Positions 1-6,007 of a DNA stretch of 7,052 nt are shown piece after piece. Positions within the stretch are counted from its first letter, which is position 1. Every line of letters starts with the position of its first letter. The notes under the pieces are model-generated. The model saw only the letters and a program-made list of their open reading frames with translations. It did not search any database and was not told the origin of the DNA. The DNA is taken from the NCBI GenBank assembly GCA_003554005.1, contig PWEU01000007.1, positions 1-7,052 of the forward strand. The letters run 5' to 3'. The translations under genes were made by a program, and so were the position numbers. The stretch is from Nitriliruptoraceae bacterium (GTDB lineage: Bacteria; Actinomycetota; Nitriliruptoria; Nitriliruptorales; Nitriliruptoraceae).

Positions 1-1
1 C

Positions 2-1369
2 ACGAACCGGTGGTGGCGCAACCCGAACGGTTGGGCGGCGGATGACCCAGACCTGCGGGAAGCCGATGAGGCGCCCTTCGCATACGACCCAGAGGTGCTC
101 AACAGCCTCACGGACGGCGGGCTGTACGTGCTGCGCGGACCGCGGCGCGTGGGAAAGTCCGTGCAGATCAAACGGGCCATTCGTAGCCTCATCGACCACC
201 ACCGGGTAGAGCCACGTCGGATCTTGCACGTGTCGGTGGACGGATGGAGGGCCGGCAACCTCGGGTTGCTCGTCGAGGCGGCCAAGCAGTTGCTGCCGGC
301 CGACGGGCAACGCTGGTGGTTCATCGACGAGGTCACCAGCATCACCGACGGGTGGCCCGAACGCATCAAGTGGCTACGCGACAACGACGCCCGGTTCCGC
401 ACCGACACGGTGGTGCTGACCGGCTCGTCGGCCGCCAACCTCACCGCCAGCGTCAAGGCGCTGGCGGACCGTCGCGGCAAGGCAACTGATCCCGACCGGG
501 CCCTGCTGCCCATGGGATTTCGGACCTTCGCTGGGCTGCTGGCCACCGATCCGCTGCCCGACGACGTCCCTCGGCTCCGTCTGGCCGACCTCACCACGGC
601 CAACCTCACGGCCGCTGCTGACGCGCTGGTGCCCTGGCTCGGCGAACTCGTGTCCGCCTGGGAGGCCTACCTGCAGGTCGGGGGGTTCCCACGAGCTGTC
701 GCCAGCCACCTGTCAGCACGCCAACCTGACGAGGCGCTGCAGCGGGGCCTGCTCGACGTGGTTCACGGGGATGCGTTCGCGCACGCCGACTGGTCCAGAA
801 CCCAGACGGTCGCGTTCCTGGCTCGGCTGACCGACGGGCTGACGTCGCCGACCAACCACACGTCGATCGCCGAGGACATCGACTCGTCACCGCCGACGGT
901 GAGCCGACGTCTCGACGACCTCCGTGAGGCCTTCATCGTGTGGCCGTCGTACCGCGAAGACGCCCTCAAGCCGAAACTGCGAGCCCAGGAGAAGGTGTAC
1001 TTCACCGACCCGATCTACACGCAGCTGGCCCCAGGAGCGCGGCTGGACCTGACAACGCTGTCCGAGCAGCAGCTGGGCATGGCGCTGCTGCGCGGCCTGG
1101 AGCACGACGTGCCTGGCAGCTACACCGACTTCGCACGGGTCCTGCACCACCGCACCTCGACCCGCAGGGAGATCGACTTCGTCGGGCCAGACTTCGGTGG
1201 CGCTGCCCTCGAATCGAAGTACGTCGATGGCCGGTGGCGCAGCGAAGCGCAGACGTTGCAGGCCTCGCCGTGGCGGGGGATCGTGGCGACCCGAACCGAG
1301 CTGAACCTCGACGACTCGCAGGTGGTCGCGGTCCCCACGGCTTTGCTGGCCTGGCTTGTAGACGTGTGA
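2..1369 (+). CDS. DUF4143-type P-loop ATPase, 5' end outside window
   Basis: A predicted ATP-binding protein of the AAA_14/DUF4143 group; its cellular role is not known. The first in-frame start is a GTG at 95, but the frame stays open to the left edge. Those 31 extra codons encode an N-terminal stretch (NRWWRNPNGW, then a PFAYDP-like segment) typical of this family, so the true start lies upstream. Counting from the GTG, Walker A is GPRRVGKS (15-22) and Walker B is WFIDEV (75-80), followed by a sensor-like VLTGSS (107-112). LQVGGFP (193-199) and KVYFTDPIY (300-308) are family landmarks. A winged-helix-like segment lies at about 255-276. Near the C-terminus, EID (359-361) and ESK (373-375) fit the D...ExK core of a PD-(D/E)XK-like fold; nuclease activity is not shown. 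No partner gene is visible. The ATPase family call is firm, the function is not. Confidence 0.88.
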   Translation, partial: TNRWWRNPNGWAADDPDLREADEAPFAYDPEVLNSLTDGGLYVLRGPRRVGKSVQIKRAIRSLIDHHRVEPRRILHVSVDGWRAGNLGLLVEAAKQLLPADGQRWWFIDEVTSITDGWPERIKWLRDNDARFRTDTVVLTGSSAANLTASVKALADRRGKATDPDRALLPMGFRTFAGLLATDPLPDDVPRLRLADLTTANLTAAADALVPWLGELVSAWEAYLQVGGFPRAVASHLSARQPDEALQRGLLDVVHGDAFAHADWSRTQTVAFLARLTDGLTSPTNHTSIAEDIDSSPPTVSRRLDDLREAFIVWPSYREDALKPKLRAQEKVYFTDPIYTQLAPGARLDLTTLSEQQLGMALLRGLEHDVPGSYTDFARVLHHRTSTRREIDFVGPDFGGAALESKYVDGRWRSEAQTLQASPWRGIVATRTELNLDDSQVVAVPTALLAWLVDV

Positions 1370-1380
1370 GCCGGGCACGA

Positions 1381-1394
1381 GCCGTCGTGACGGC
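1381..1394 (+). terminator. Possible weak terminator hairpin after the ATPase gene
   Basis: GCCGTC (1381-1386) and GACGGC (1389-1394) are perfect inverted repeats, giving about a 5-bp stem with a 4-nt loop, 11 nt after the ATPase stop codon. No clear T run follows, only a pyrimidine-rich ACTTCTTCCC at 1401-1410. Position suits a terminator, but a stem this short is common by chance in GC-rich DNA. Confidence 0.3.
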
Positions 1395-1505
1395 GGGCTG
1401 ACTTCTTCCCAACGCAATCCCACGGGGCGGGCAGCGCTCAACGAATCAGCGCGAGTACGGGGTGCTTCTGCGTTCGCGCACTATGCGGGCGGAACCACAG
1501 GGCGC

Positions 1506-1529
1506 CGGCATCACATGGGGTGATGGCCG
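1506..1529. repeat. Hairpin: 9-bp stem with one bulge
   Basis: CGGCATCAC (1506-1514) pairs with GTGATG (1520-1525) plus CCG (1527-1529), leaving G1526 bulged and a 5-nt loop ATGGG. It is the first of a row of hairpins inside the candidate element. Confidence 0.4.
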
Positions 1530-1535
1530 TGTGAC

Positions 1536-1578
1536 AGCCGTCCGCCCGCACCCCGCCAAACCGCGGTGGGGGACGGCT
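1536..1578. repeat. Inverted repeat: 8-bp perfect arms
   Basis: AGCCGTCC (1536-1543) and GGACGGCT (1571-1578) are perfect reverse complements around a 27-nt interior. The interior holds further partial complementarity (CACC near 1549-1552 with GGTG near 1566-1569) and one copy of the CGCCAAACCGCG repeat. Confidence 0.4.
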
Positions 1579-1711
1579 CCCCCAGAGCAAACCAGTTCGG
1601 CGCATGCAGCTGATTCCGGCCCGGAAGGCAAACTTCTCTCGCTCGGGACAGCCATCACCGCTTAGCTTCCCGATCGGTTTGCATCCCGGCTCCGAGGCAC
1701 GCCAAACCGCG
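1554..1711. repeat. Exact 12-bp direct repeat CGCCAAACCGCG
   Basis: The 12-mer occurs at 1554-1565 and again at 1700-1711, in the same orientation and 146 bases apart. The second copy runs into another direct repeat, GTTCCAC at 1711-1717 and 1723-1729. It may be a protein-binding site, an internal duplication, or chance. Confidence 0.35.
1621..1689. repeat. Extended nested hairpin
   Basis: Four nested stems can form: CCGG 1621-1624 with CCGG 1686-1689; GCAAAC 1628-1633 with GTTTGC 1677-1682, across a symmetric 3x3 internal loop; TCGGGA 1643-1648 with TCCCGA 1668-1673; and AGC 1650-1652 with GCT 1665-1667. That is 19 base pairs in one arm with internal loops. The shape suits a structured RNA or an imperfect palindrome. 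Orientation cannot be decided from pairing alone. Confidence 0.35.
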
Positions 1712-1743
1712 TTCCACCGGCGGTTCCACATCGCAGGAAGCGG
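1707..1743. repeat. Hairpin: 8-bp stem with one bulged base
   Basis: CCGC (1707-1710) and TTCC (1712-1715) pair with GCGG (1740-1743) and GGAA (1736-1739), leaving G1711 bulged. The loop contains the second GTTCCAC copy. Confidence 0.3.
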
Positions 1744-1748
1744 CAAGA

Positions 1749-1794
1749 GGCCTCCTACGGCGTTTCCGCTGCTCAGGGCGCAAACGCGGAGGTC
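1749..1794. repeat. Hairpin competing with the long-range closing helix
   Basis: CCTCC (1751-1755) pairs with GGAGG (1788-1792), and GCGTTT (1760-1765) with AAACGC (1782-1787), across a 4-nt bulge at 1756-1759. A G-U and a G-C pair can extend the base to 1749/1794. Its 3' arm is the same sequence that can pair with 1465-1479, so the two folds exclude each other. Confidence 0.35.
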
Positions 1795-1884
1795 CCACGG
1801 GGGCGGGGCTGCGGCACGAAGGTCGGTGTGAGCGTCCGCGCATCGCGGCCTCGTCGCGCGTTCGGGCCACGGCCCTTGCAGGCT

Positions 1885-1943
1885 ACCGGCCGACGTGCCT
1901 GCGCTGAGCTGGTGAGGGGCTGCGCCCGCCCCTCAGGGCCGGT
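1885..1943. repeat. Nested hairpin: 7-bp outer stem and 8-bp inner stem
   Basis: ACCGGCC (1885-1891) and GGCCGGT (1937-1943) are perfect outer arms. Inside, TGAGGGGC (1913-1920) and GCCCCTCA (1928-1935) form a perfect 8-bp stem with a 7-nt loop, starting almost directly against the outer 3' arm. The inner hairpin is the strongest compact stem in the gap. No T run follows, so a standard intrinsic terminator is unlikely; it could be an upstream leader structure for the blh operon. Confidence 0.4.
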
Positions 1944-2099
1944 CGGACGTACCTGCCCCCGACGCCACGACTCCCGAACAGGAGCTCTCTGCTCCCGTCC
2001 ACGGTCGGTCGGCGGGCCGAAACTCTCGTACCCGCGCCACGACGTTCGATGCCGACCATCGGGTCCTCGATCGTCCTGGGCGTGGGGCGACGCTGACCT

Positions 2100-2104
2100 G
2101 AGGA
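2100..2104 (+). promoter_or_regulatory. Ribosome binding site of blh
   Basis: GAGGA at 2100-2104 sits 6 nt before the ATG at 2111. It supports this start over the overlapping longer frame that opens at 1828 in another phase. Confidence 0.6.
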
Positions 2105-2110
2105 TCGCCC

Positions 2111-3100
2111 ATGGCAACGGCCACCGCGCACCTGTCGGTACCGACGGCGATGCCGGTCGCCGCCAGGCGCGCGCGGACGATGTCCCTCGGCCTCCTCGGC
2201 CTGGTCGCGCTGCTGGCGCTGGTGCCCGAGGCGCTCACGTCCGTTCTCGCCTGGACGTTCCTCGCCATCGGACTGCTCATCGGCCTGCCCCACGGGGCGG
2301 TCGACCACCTCGTCCCTGAATGGACGCTCGGACGCGACCTACCCCGCTCCACCTTCGTCGCGATCCTCGGCGGCTACGTGGCGTTGGCGGCAGCTGCCTT
2401 CGGCCTGCTGATCGTCCAGCCCATCCTCGCTGCGTCGGCTTTCGTGGTCATCTCGATCCTGCACTTCGGAGCAGGTGACGTCGAGTTCCTCGGCGCCTCG
2501 AGCTACCTACGTGCTTGGCAGCGCCCGATCGCCGTACTCGCCTTCGGCCTGCCCCCCGTCGCCCTCCCGATCGCCGCGTACGCCGACCAGGCGCGCCCGG
2601 TGCTGGTGGGCCTTGCTCCCGAACTGGCCGTGTTGACCGCCCCGGCGGTGCGCACGACGGCGCTGATCGTCACGCTCGGAACGGTCGCGTTCACGGTGTG
2701 GGCGGTCGGCTCGCAGGGTCGTGCTCGCCTCGCCGTCGACCTGGCCGTGCTCTGCGTGGCCTTCGTGCTCGCTCCCCCGTTGCTCGCCTTCGCGGCCTAC
2801 TTCGGTGGCTGGCACGCCGCACGGCACATCGCCCGCTTGCTCGCGCTCGACCCGCGCAACGCCGACGAACTCGCGACCGGGCGGGTCGGCCGGCCGCTCC
2901 TGCGCTTCGCCCGTTCCGCGCTGCTGCCGACGGTGGTCAGCGTCATCGTGCTGCTGGGCCTGTGGTGGGGCGCTGGTGGCGTCGAGGGGCTGGTCGCCGC
3001 GCACCTAGGCCTACTGGTCGCGCTCACCATGCCGCACGTCGCGGTCGTGTCGTGGCTCGATCGTCGCCGCCGCGAAGCGAGTGAGCAGGTGACCGCATGA
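2111..3100 (+). CDS. blh: Brp/Blh family beta-carotene 15,15'-dioxygenase
   Basis: A multi-pass membrane enzyme of 329 residues, predicted to cleave beta-carotene centrally with O2 and iron into two molecules of retinal. The family signatures appear in order: GLPHGAVDH (58-66), ILHFGAGD (116-123), YFGGWHAARH (230-239) and TMPHVAVV (306-313). His61, His118, His235 and His239 are the likely iron ligands; as I recall, the characterised marine Blh uses four His with the same 57- and 4-residue spacings. Hydrophobic segments run roughly at 26-58, 82-117, 136-157, 180-200, 207-230, 270-288 and 292-312. GAGGA lies 6 nt before the ATG. It is the first gene of the carotenoid operon and its stop overlaps the crtI start (ATGA, 3097-3100). 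Placing it at the end of the pathway implies that the operon makes retinal for an opsin encoded elsewhere. Confidence 0.92.
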   Translation: MATATAHLSVPTAMPVAARRARTMSLGLLGLVALLALVPEALTSVLAWTFLAIGLLIGLPHGAVDHLVPEWTLGRDLPRSTFVAILGGYVALAAAAFGLLIVQPILAASAFVVISILHFGAGDVEFLGASSYLRAWQRPIAVLAFGLPPVALPIAAYADQARPVLVGLAPELAVLTAPAVRTTALIVTLGTVAFTVWAVGSQGRARLAVDLAVLCVAFVLAPPLLAFAAYFGGWHAARHIARLLALDPRNADELATGRVGRPLLRFARSALLPTVVSVIVLLGLWWGAGGVEGLVAAHLGLLVALTMPHVAVVSWLDRRRREASEQVTA

Positions 3101-4650
3101 GTCGCGGTGTGGTCATCGTCGGTGCCGGCCTCGGCGGACTGTCCGCCGCTTGCCACCTCGCTGGTCGTGGTGTCGACGTAACGGTGCTGGAGCGCTCTGA
3201 GCACCCGGGTGGACGTGCAGGGCTGCTCGAGCGCGACGGCTTCCGCTTCGACACCGGGCCGGCCGTGCTGACGATGCTCGGGGTGATGGAGGACACGTTC
3301 TCCTCCGCCGGCGCGGATCTCCACGAGCACCTCGACCTCGTCCACCTCGATCCGGCCTATCGGGCCCGTTTCGCCGACGGCTCCAGCGTGCACGTCCGGG
3401 CCTCGCAGGCCGACATGCGCGAGGAGCTGCGGTCCTTCGCCGGGGAAGGCGCCGCCGACGGGTTCGACGCTTTCGTGGCCTGGTTGCACCGCCTGTTCGA
3501 CCTCGAGTTCGCCGACTTCATCGACCGAGACTACGGCTCCCTGGCGAGCCTCATGCGGCAGCCGGCTGCCCTGCTCCGTCTCGCCTCAGCCGGTGGATTC
3601 GGTCGACTGCAGCCCGCTGTCGACCGGTTCTTCGATGACCCCCGCCTGCAACGCCTGTTCTCGTTCCAGGCGATGTACGCCGGGATGTCCCCGATGCGTG
3701 CGCTGGCGATGTACTCGGTGATCACCTACCTCGACACCGTGCAGGGGGTCTTCTTCCCCCGAGGTGGGGTCCACGAGCTCGCGACCGGACTCGCCCGAGC
3801 GGCCCGGGACGCGGGTGTGGAGCTGCGCCAGGGCGTCGAGGTGGAGGCCATCACGCCGGCGGTCGGCAGTGGGCCCGCACGTGTTCACACCGACGCTGGG
3901 ACCTTCGAGGCGGAGGTGGTCGTCGCCAATCCGGACCTGCCCGCGGTGTACGAGCAGCTGGTAGACGTCGATGCGCCACGACGCCTTCGGCGGGGGCACT
4001 ACTCGCCCTCCTGCCTGCTGTGGTTGGTCGGGGGACGACGCCCCGAGGGTGCGGACCCCGCTCACCACACGATGCACTTCGGGGACGCCTGGTCACGCCC
4101 CTTCACGGAGTTGCTCGACGAGGGCCGTCCCCAGTCCGACCCGTCCCGGTTCGTCACCACCCCCAGTGTCACCGACCGATCGTTGGCCCCGGAGGAGCGA
4201 GACGTCCTGCACGTGCTCGAGCCGGTGCCCAACCTGCGCGCCGGTCTCGATTGGGATGTGCTGGAGCCGCAACTCACCGAGCGGATGCTGGCTTGGCTCG
4301 TCGAGTCTGGCCACCTCGACGGCAGCCCCGAGGTGCTCCACACGACCTCGCCGGCCGACTGGCAGGCGACCGGGATGGCGGCCGGTACGCCCTTCTCCCT
4401 CGACCACCGCTTCACGCAGACCGGCCCGTTGCGCCCGGCGCTCACCGATCGGCGGCTCCCCGGCGTGGTCTTCGTCGGTAGCGCCACCCGACCTGGCGTG
4501 GGTGTCCCGATGGTGCTCATCTCGGGTCGGCTCGCGGCCGACCGTGTCGTCGAATGGCTCGGCCGGCGCCCTTTGCGCTTCCGCGGCGCAGTGAGGCGCA
4601 CCGGGGTCGGCGACAGCCCAAACGAGCGGGAGGCCACGCGTGCCAGTTGA
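3097..4650 (+). CDS. crtI: Phytoene desaturase (CrtI type)
   Basis: An FAD-dependent carotenoid desaturase of 517 residues, predicted to convert phytoene to lycopene by successive desaturations at the membrane surface. The N-terminus has the dinucleotide-binding fold: GAGLGG (9-14), then the acidic end of the second strand at VLER (30-33), and PGGRAG (37-42) with FDTGPAVLTM (51-60). The C-terminal FAD/substrate signature is FVGSATRPGVGVP (459-471), followed by the helix ISGRLAADRV (475-484). Length matches bacterial CrtI (about 490-520). The ATG overlaps the blh stop by 4 nt, and AGGTGA at 3087-3092 serves as its ribosome binding site, pointing to translational coupling. Its end overlaps crtB by 11 nt. 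The step number is inferred from context: with crtB and a beta-cyclase alongside and no other desaturase present, full desaturation to lycopene is expected. A related amine-oxidase-like carotenoid enzyme such as a CrtD-type is less likely. Confidence 0.9.
   Translation: MSRGVVIVGAGLGGLSAACHLAGRGVDVTVLERSEHPGGRAGLLERDGFRFDTGPAVLTMLGVMEDTFSSAGADLHEHLDLVHLDPAYRARFADGSSVHVRASQADMREELRSFAGEGAADGFDAFVAWLHRLFDLEFADFIDRDYGSLASLMRQPAALLRLASAGGFGRLQPAVDRFFDDPRLQRLFSFQAMYAGMSPMRALAMYSVITYLDTVQGVFFPRGGVHELATGLARAARDAGVELRQGVEVEAITPAVGSGPARVHTDAGTFEAEVVVANPDLPAVYEQLVDVDAPRRLRRGHYSPSCLLWLVGGRRPEGADPAHHTMHFGDAWSRPFTELLDEGRPQSDPSRFVTTPSVTDRSLAPEERDVLHVLEPVPNLRAGLDWDVLEPQLTERMLAWLVESGHLDGSPEVLHTTSPADWQATGMAAGTPFSLDHRFTQTGPLRPALTDRRLPGVVFVGSATRPGVGVPMVLISGRLAADRVVEWLGRRPLRFRGAVRRTGVGDSPNEREATRAS
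4628..4633 (+). promoter_or_regulatory. Ribosome binding site fixing the GTG start of crtB
   Basis: GGGAGG at 4628-4633, inside the 3' end of crtI, stands 6 nt before the GTG at 4640. The spacing is good and supports that start despite the 11-nt overlap with crtI. Confidence 0.7.
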
Positions 4651-5596
4651 CCGATCGCTCCCGCCGTCGAGCCCGACCACGACCCGCGAACTGCGCACGA
4701 GCTACGACCGCTGCCGGCTGTTGCACCGCGCACACGGTACGACCTACTTCTGGGCGACGCGCGCCCTACCACGTCCCGATCAGCGCCACGTGCACGCGCT
4801 GTACGGGCTGTGCCGGTACGCGGATGAGATCGTCGACGCGCCGGACCGCGGCGGGACCGCTGAGCGCGCGGCGGCCCTTGATGCGCTGCGCGACCAGCTC
4901 ATCCGGGGCATCGAGATCGGTCACAGCCATCACCCCGTCCTCGCTGCGGTCGTCGCCACCGTGCAGCAACTGTCGATCGACCCAGAGCTGCTGCTCCGCT
5001 TCTTCGCGTCCATGCGCATGGATCTGTCGGTGTCCACCTACCAGACCCACGCGGAACTCGAGCGCTACATGGACGGCTCGGCCGCGGTCATCGGCGAACT
5101 GATGCTCCCGGTGCTGCGTCCCCCGGACCACGACGCCGCCCGGCACGGGGCACGCGCTCTGGGCGTCGCCTTCCAGCTCACCAACTTCCTGCGTGACGTC
5201 GACGAGGACCTGGACCGGGGGCGCATCTACCTGCCGCTGGATGACCTCGAGCGGTTCGGCGCCGATCCCCGGCGTCGTGTTGCTGACGCGCCTTGGCGGG
5301 CGTTCAGCCGCTTCCAGGTCGAGCGCATCCGCAGCATCTACCGCGACGCCGACGCGGGTATCGAGCTGCTGCCGCCGCGCTCCGCCAGTGTGATCCGCGC
5401 CGCCCGCGTGCTCTACAGCCGGATCCTCGACCGCATCGAGGCTGCGGGCCACGACGTCTTCTCCACGCGAGCCAGGATCGCGACCCCGATCAAGGTGGCT
5501 GTCGTCGGCCGTGAGCTCGTCCGGCGCATGCCATCCCAGACCCTCGGACGCGTCACGCCGCCCGCATCGCCACGGCCCCTACCCGCTGAGCGGTGA
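4640..5596 (+). CDS. crtB: Phytoene synthase
   Basis: A trans-isoprenyl diphosphate synthase-fold enzyme of 318 residues, predicted to condense two geranylgeranyl diphosphates head-to-head into phytoene, the first committed carotenoid step. Both magnesium-binding Asp-rich motifs are intact: DEIVD (62-66) within YGLCRYADEIVD, and DVDED (186-190) within QLTNFLRDVDEDLDRGR, followed by IYLP (196-199). The N-terminal segment from YDRCRLLHRAHG to FWATRALP (22-44) is also typical. Length is normal for bacterial CrtB. The start is a GTG with a strong ribosome binding site inside the end of crtI, and the gene ends 6 nt before crtYc. Squalene synthase-like enzymes (HpnC/HpnD) share the fold, but neighbouring crtI and lycopene cyclase genes make phytoene synthase the clear choice. 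Its substrate would come from a GGPP synthase not encoded here. Confidence 0.92.
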   Translation: MPVDRSLPPSSPTTTRELRTSYDRCRLLHRAHGTTYFWATRALPRPDQRHVHALYGLCRYADEIVDAPDRGGTAERAAALDALRDQLIRGIEIGHSHHPVLAAVVATVQQLSIDPELLLRFFASMRMDLSVSTYQTHAELERYMDGSAAVIGELMLPVLRPPDHDAARHGARALGVAFQLTNFLRDVDEDLDRGRIYLPLDDLERFGADPRRRVADAPWRAFSRFQVERIRSIYRDADAGIELLPPRSASVIRAARVLYSRILDRIEAAGHDVFSTRARIATPIKVAVVGRELVRRMPSQTLGRVTPPASPRPLPAER

Positions 5597-5602
5597 GCCT
5601 CC

Positions 5603-6007
5603 ATGGAGCCTTTCCACTACCTTCTCGTCCTCGTCGCCTGCCTGGCGGTGACCGCGCCGCTGGAGTGGGTGATCGGCGCGCGGGTGTATCGCCGTCCCCG
5701 TCGGCTGGCGCTGACCCTGGCGATCGCGATGACACCCTTCGTGATCTGGGACCTGGTCGGGATCGCGCGGCGGCACTGGGACTTCTCGCCGCGCTACACC
5801 CTCGGGCTGGACCTCGGCGGCGTCATGCCACTGGAGGAGCTGCTGTTCTTCGTCGTCATCCCCATCTGCGCGCTCTTGACCCACCAAGCTGTCCTAAGGC
5901 TCGGTGCCCGGCTGCGGCCACACGGCCGCCTCGCCCGGGAGGCTCAGCATCTCGGGGAAGCGCCGGCCACCCGCCCCCGGTGCGAGGAAGGAGCCCGGCG
6001 TGCCTGA
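5603..6007 (+). CDS. crtYc: Lycopene beta-cyclase subunit CrtYc
   Basis: A small membrane protein of 134 residues, carrying one lycopene cyclase domain with three predicted membrane segments (about 5-23, 37-54 and 77-97). The family hallmark PLEELLFF (76-83), preceded by WDFSPRYTLG (59-68), is intact; the paired Glu residues are thought to be catalytic in this family. It is expected to act only as a heterodimer with the next gene product, forming beta-ionone rings on lycopene to give beta-carotene. The tail after residue 100 is charged and Arg-rich, without recognised motifs. The ATG lies 6 nt after the crtB stop, with GGTGAG (5592-5597) as a moderate ribosome binding site. The 3' end overlaps the next gene by 8 nt. 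The same domain occurs in fused archaeal and fungal cyclases, but here it is a separate subunit. Confidence 0.87.
   Translation: MEPFHYLLVLVACLAVTAPLEWVIGARVYRRPRRLALTLAIAMTPFVIWDLVGIARRHWDFSPRYTLGLDLGGVMPLEELLFFVVIPICALLTHQAVLRLGARLRPHGRLAREAQHLGEAPATRPRCEEGARRA
5988..5993 (+). promoter_or_regulatory. Ribosome binding site fixing the GTG start of crtYd
   Basis: AAGGAG at 5988-5993 is 6 nt before the GTG at 6000. This near-ideal site decides against the in-frame ATG at 5904, which would overlap crtYc by over 100 nt and add a hydrophilic, unconserved N-terminus. Confidence 0.8.

Larger units (their letters stand above)
1461..1796. repeat. Candidate TIR-bounded (MITE-like) or helix-closed RNA element
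   Basis: Positions 1461-1479 and the reverse complement of 1778-1796 match at 14 of 19 positions without gaps. As RNA, 1465-1479 can pair with 1778-1792 over 15 positions, with one C/A mismatch and two G-U pairs. ACGG occurs immediately outside both ends (1457-1460 and 1797-1800), which could be a short target duplication. Several smaller hairpins lie inside. This fits either a non-autonomous transposable element with degenerate terminal inverted repeats or a multibranched RNA closed by a terminal helix. No transposase is present. Such long-range pairing can arise by chance in GC-rich DNA, so the call is tentative. Confidence 0.25.
1370..2110. other. 741-base gap without a credible gene, rich in inverted repeats
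   Basis: Short open frames occur on both strands, but their translations are Arg/Pro/Gly-rich, resemble no family I know, and lack convincing ribosome binding sites. The part at about 1440-1790 looks less GC-rich than the flanking genes and has several CAAAC/GTTTG patches. Inverted repeats cluster at 1465-1792 and 1885-1943 and are listed separately. The leader and promoter of the retinal operon must lie here or be absent, yet I could not identify a convincing -35/-10 pair. I see no match to tRNA, tmRNA, RNase P RNA, or the cobalamin and TPP riboswitch cores. It could be regulatory, a structured RNA, or the remnant of a mobile element. Confidence 0.7.

Noticed and set aside
1419..1430. CCCACGGGGCGG also found at 2289-2300, with a near copy at about 1794
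   Set aside because: The second copy encodes the PHGA motif of Blh and is fixed by protein function; G/C-only runs of this kind recur by chance.
1462..1665. Plus-strand open frame of 67 codons in the gap
   Set aside because: No known motif and no good ribosome binding site; it starts within the candidate terminal repeat and is likely accidental.
1621..1689. Integron attC site
   Set aside because: The inverted arms GCAAAC/GTTTGC do not fit the RYYYAAC/GTTRRRY core sites, and no integrase or cassette array is present.
1438..1746. Minus-strand open frame of 102 codons in the gap
   Set aside because: The translation has no recognisable domain, no convincing ribosome binding site is seen, and it overlaps the inverted-repeat cluster. 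Two other frames are open over the same bases, as expected in GC-rich noncoding DNA.
1500..1945. Known structured RNAs (tmRNA, RNase P RNA, SRP RNA, cobalamin or TPP riboswitch)
   Set aside because: None of the conserved core motifs I know for these families is present. A short CCGGAAGG near 1621 resembles part of the SRP RNA tip, but the rest of that motif does not follow.
1828..2319. Plus-strand open frame of 163 codons running into blh
   Set aside because: Arg/Pro-rich shadow translation that overlaps the well-supported blh start in another frame.
4062..4772. Long minus-strand open frames opposite crtI and crtB
   Set aside because: They are antisense shadows of genes with clear family motifs, caused by high GC at third codon positions.
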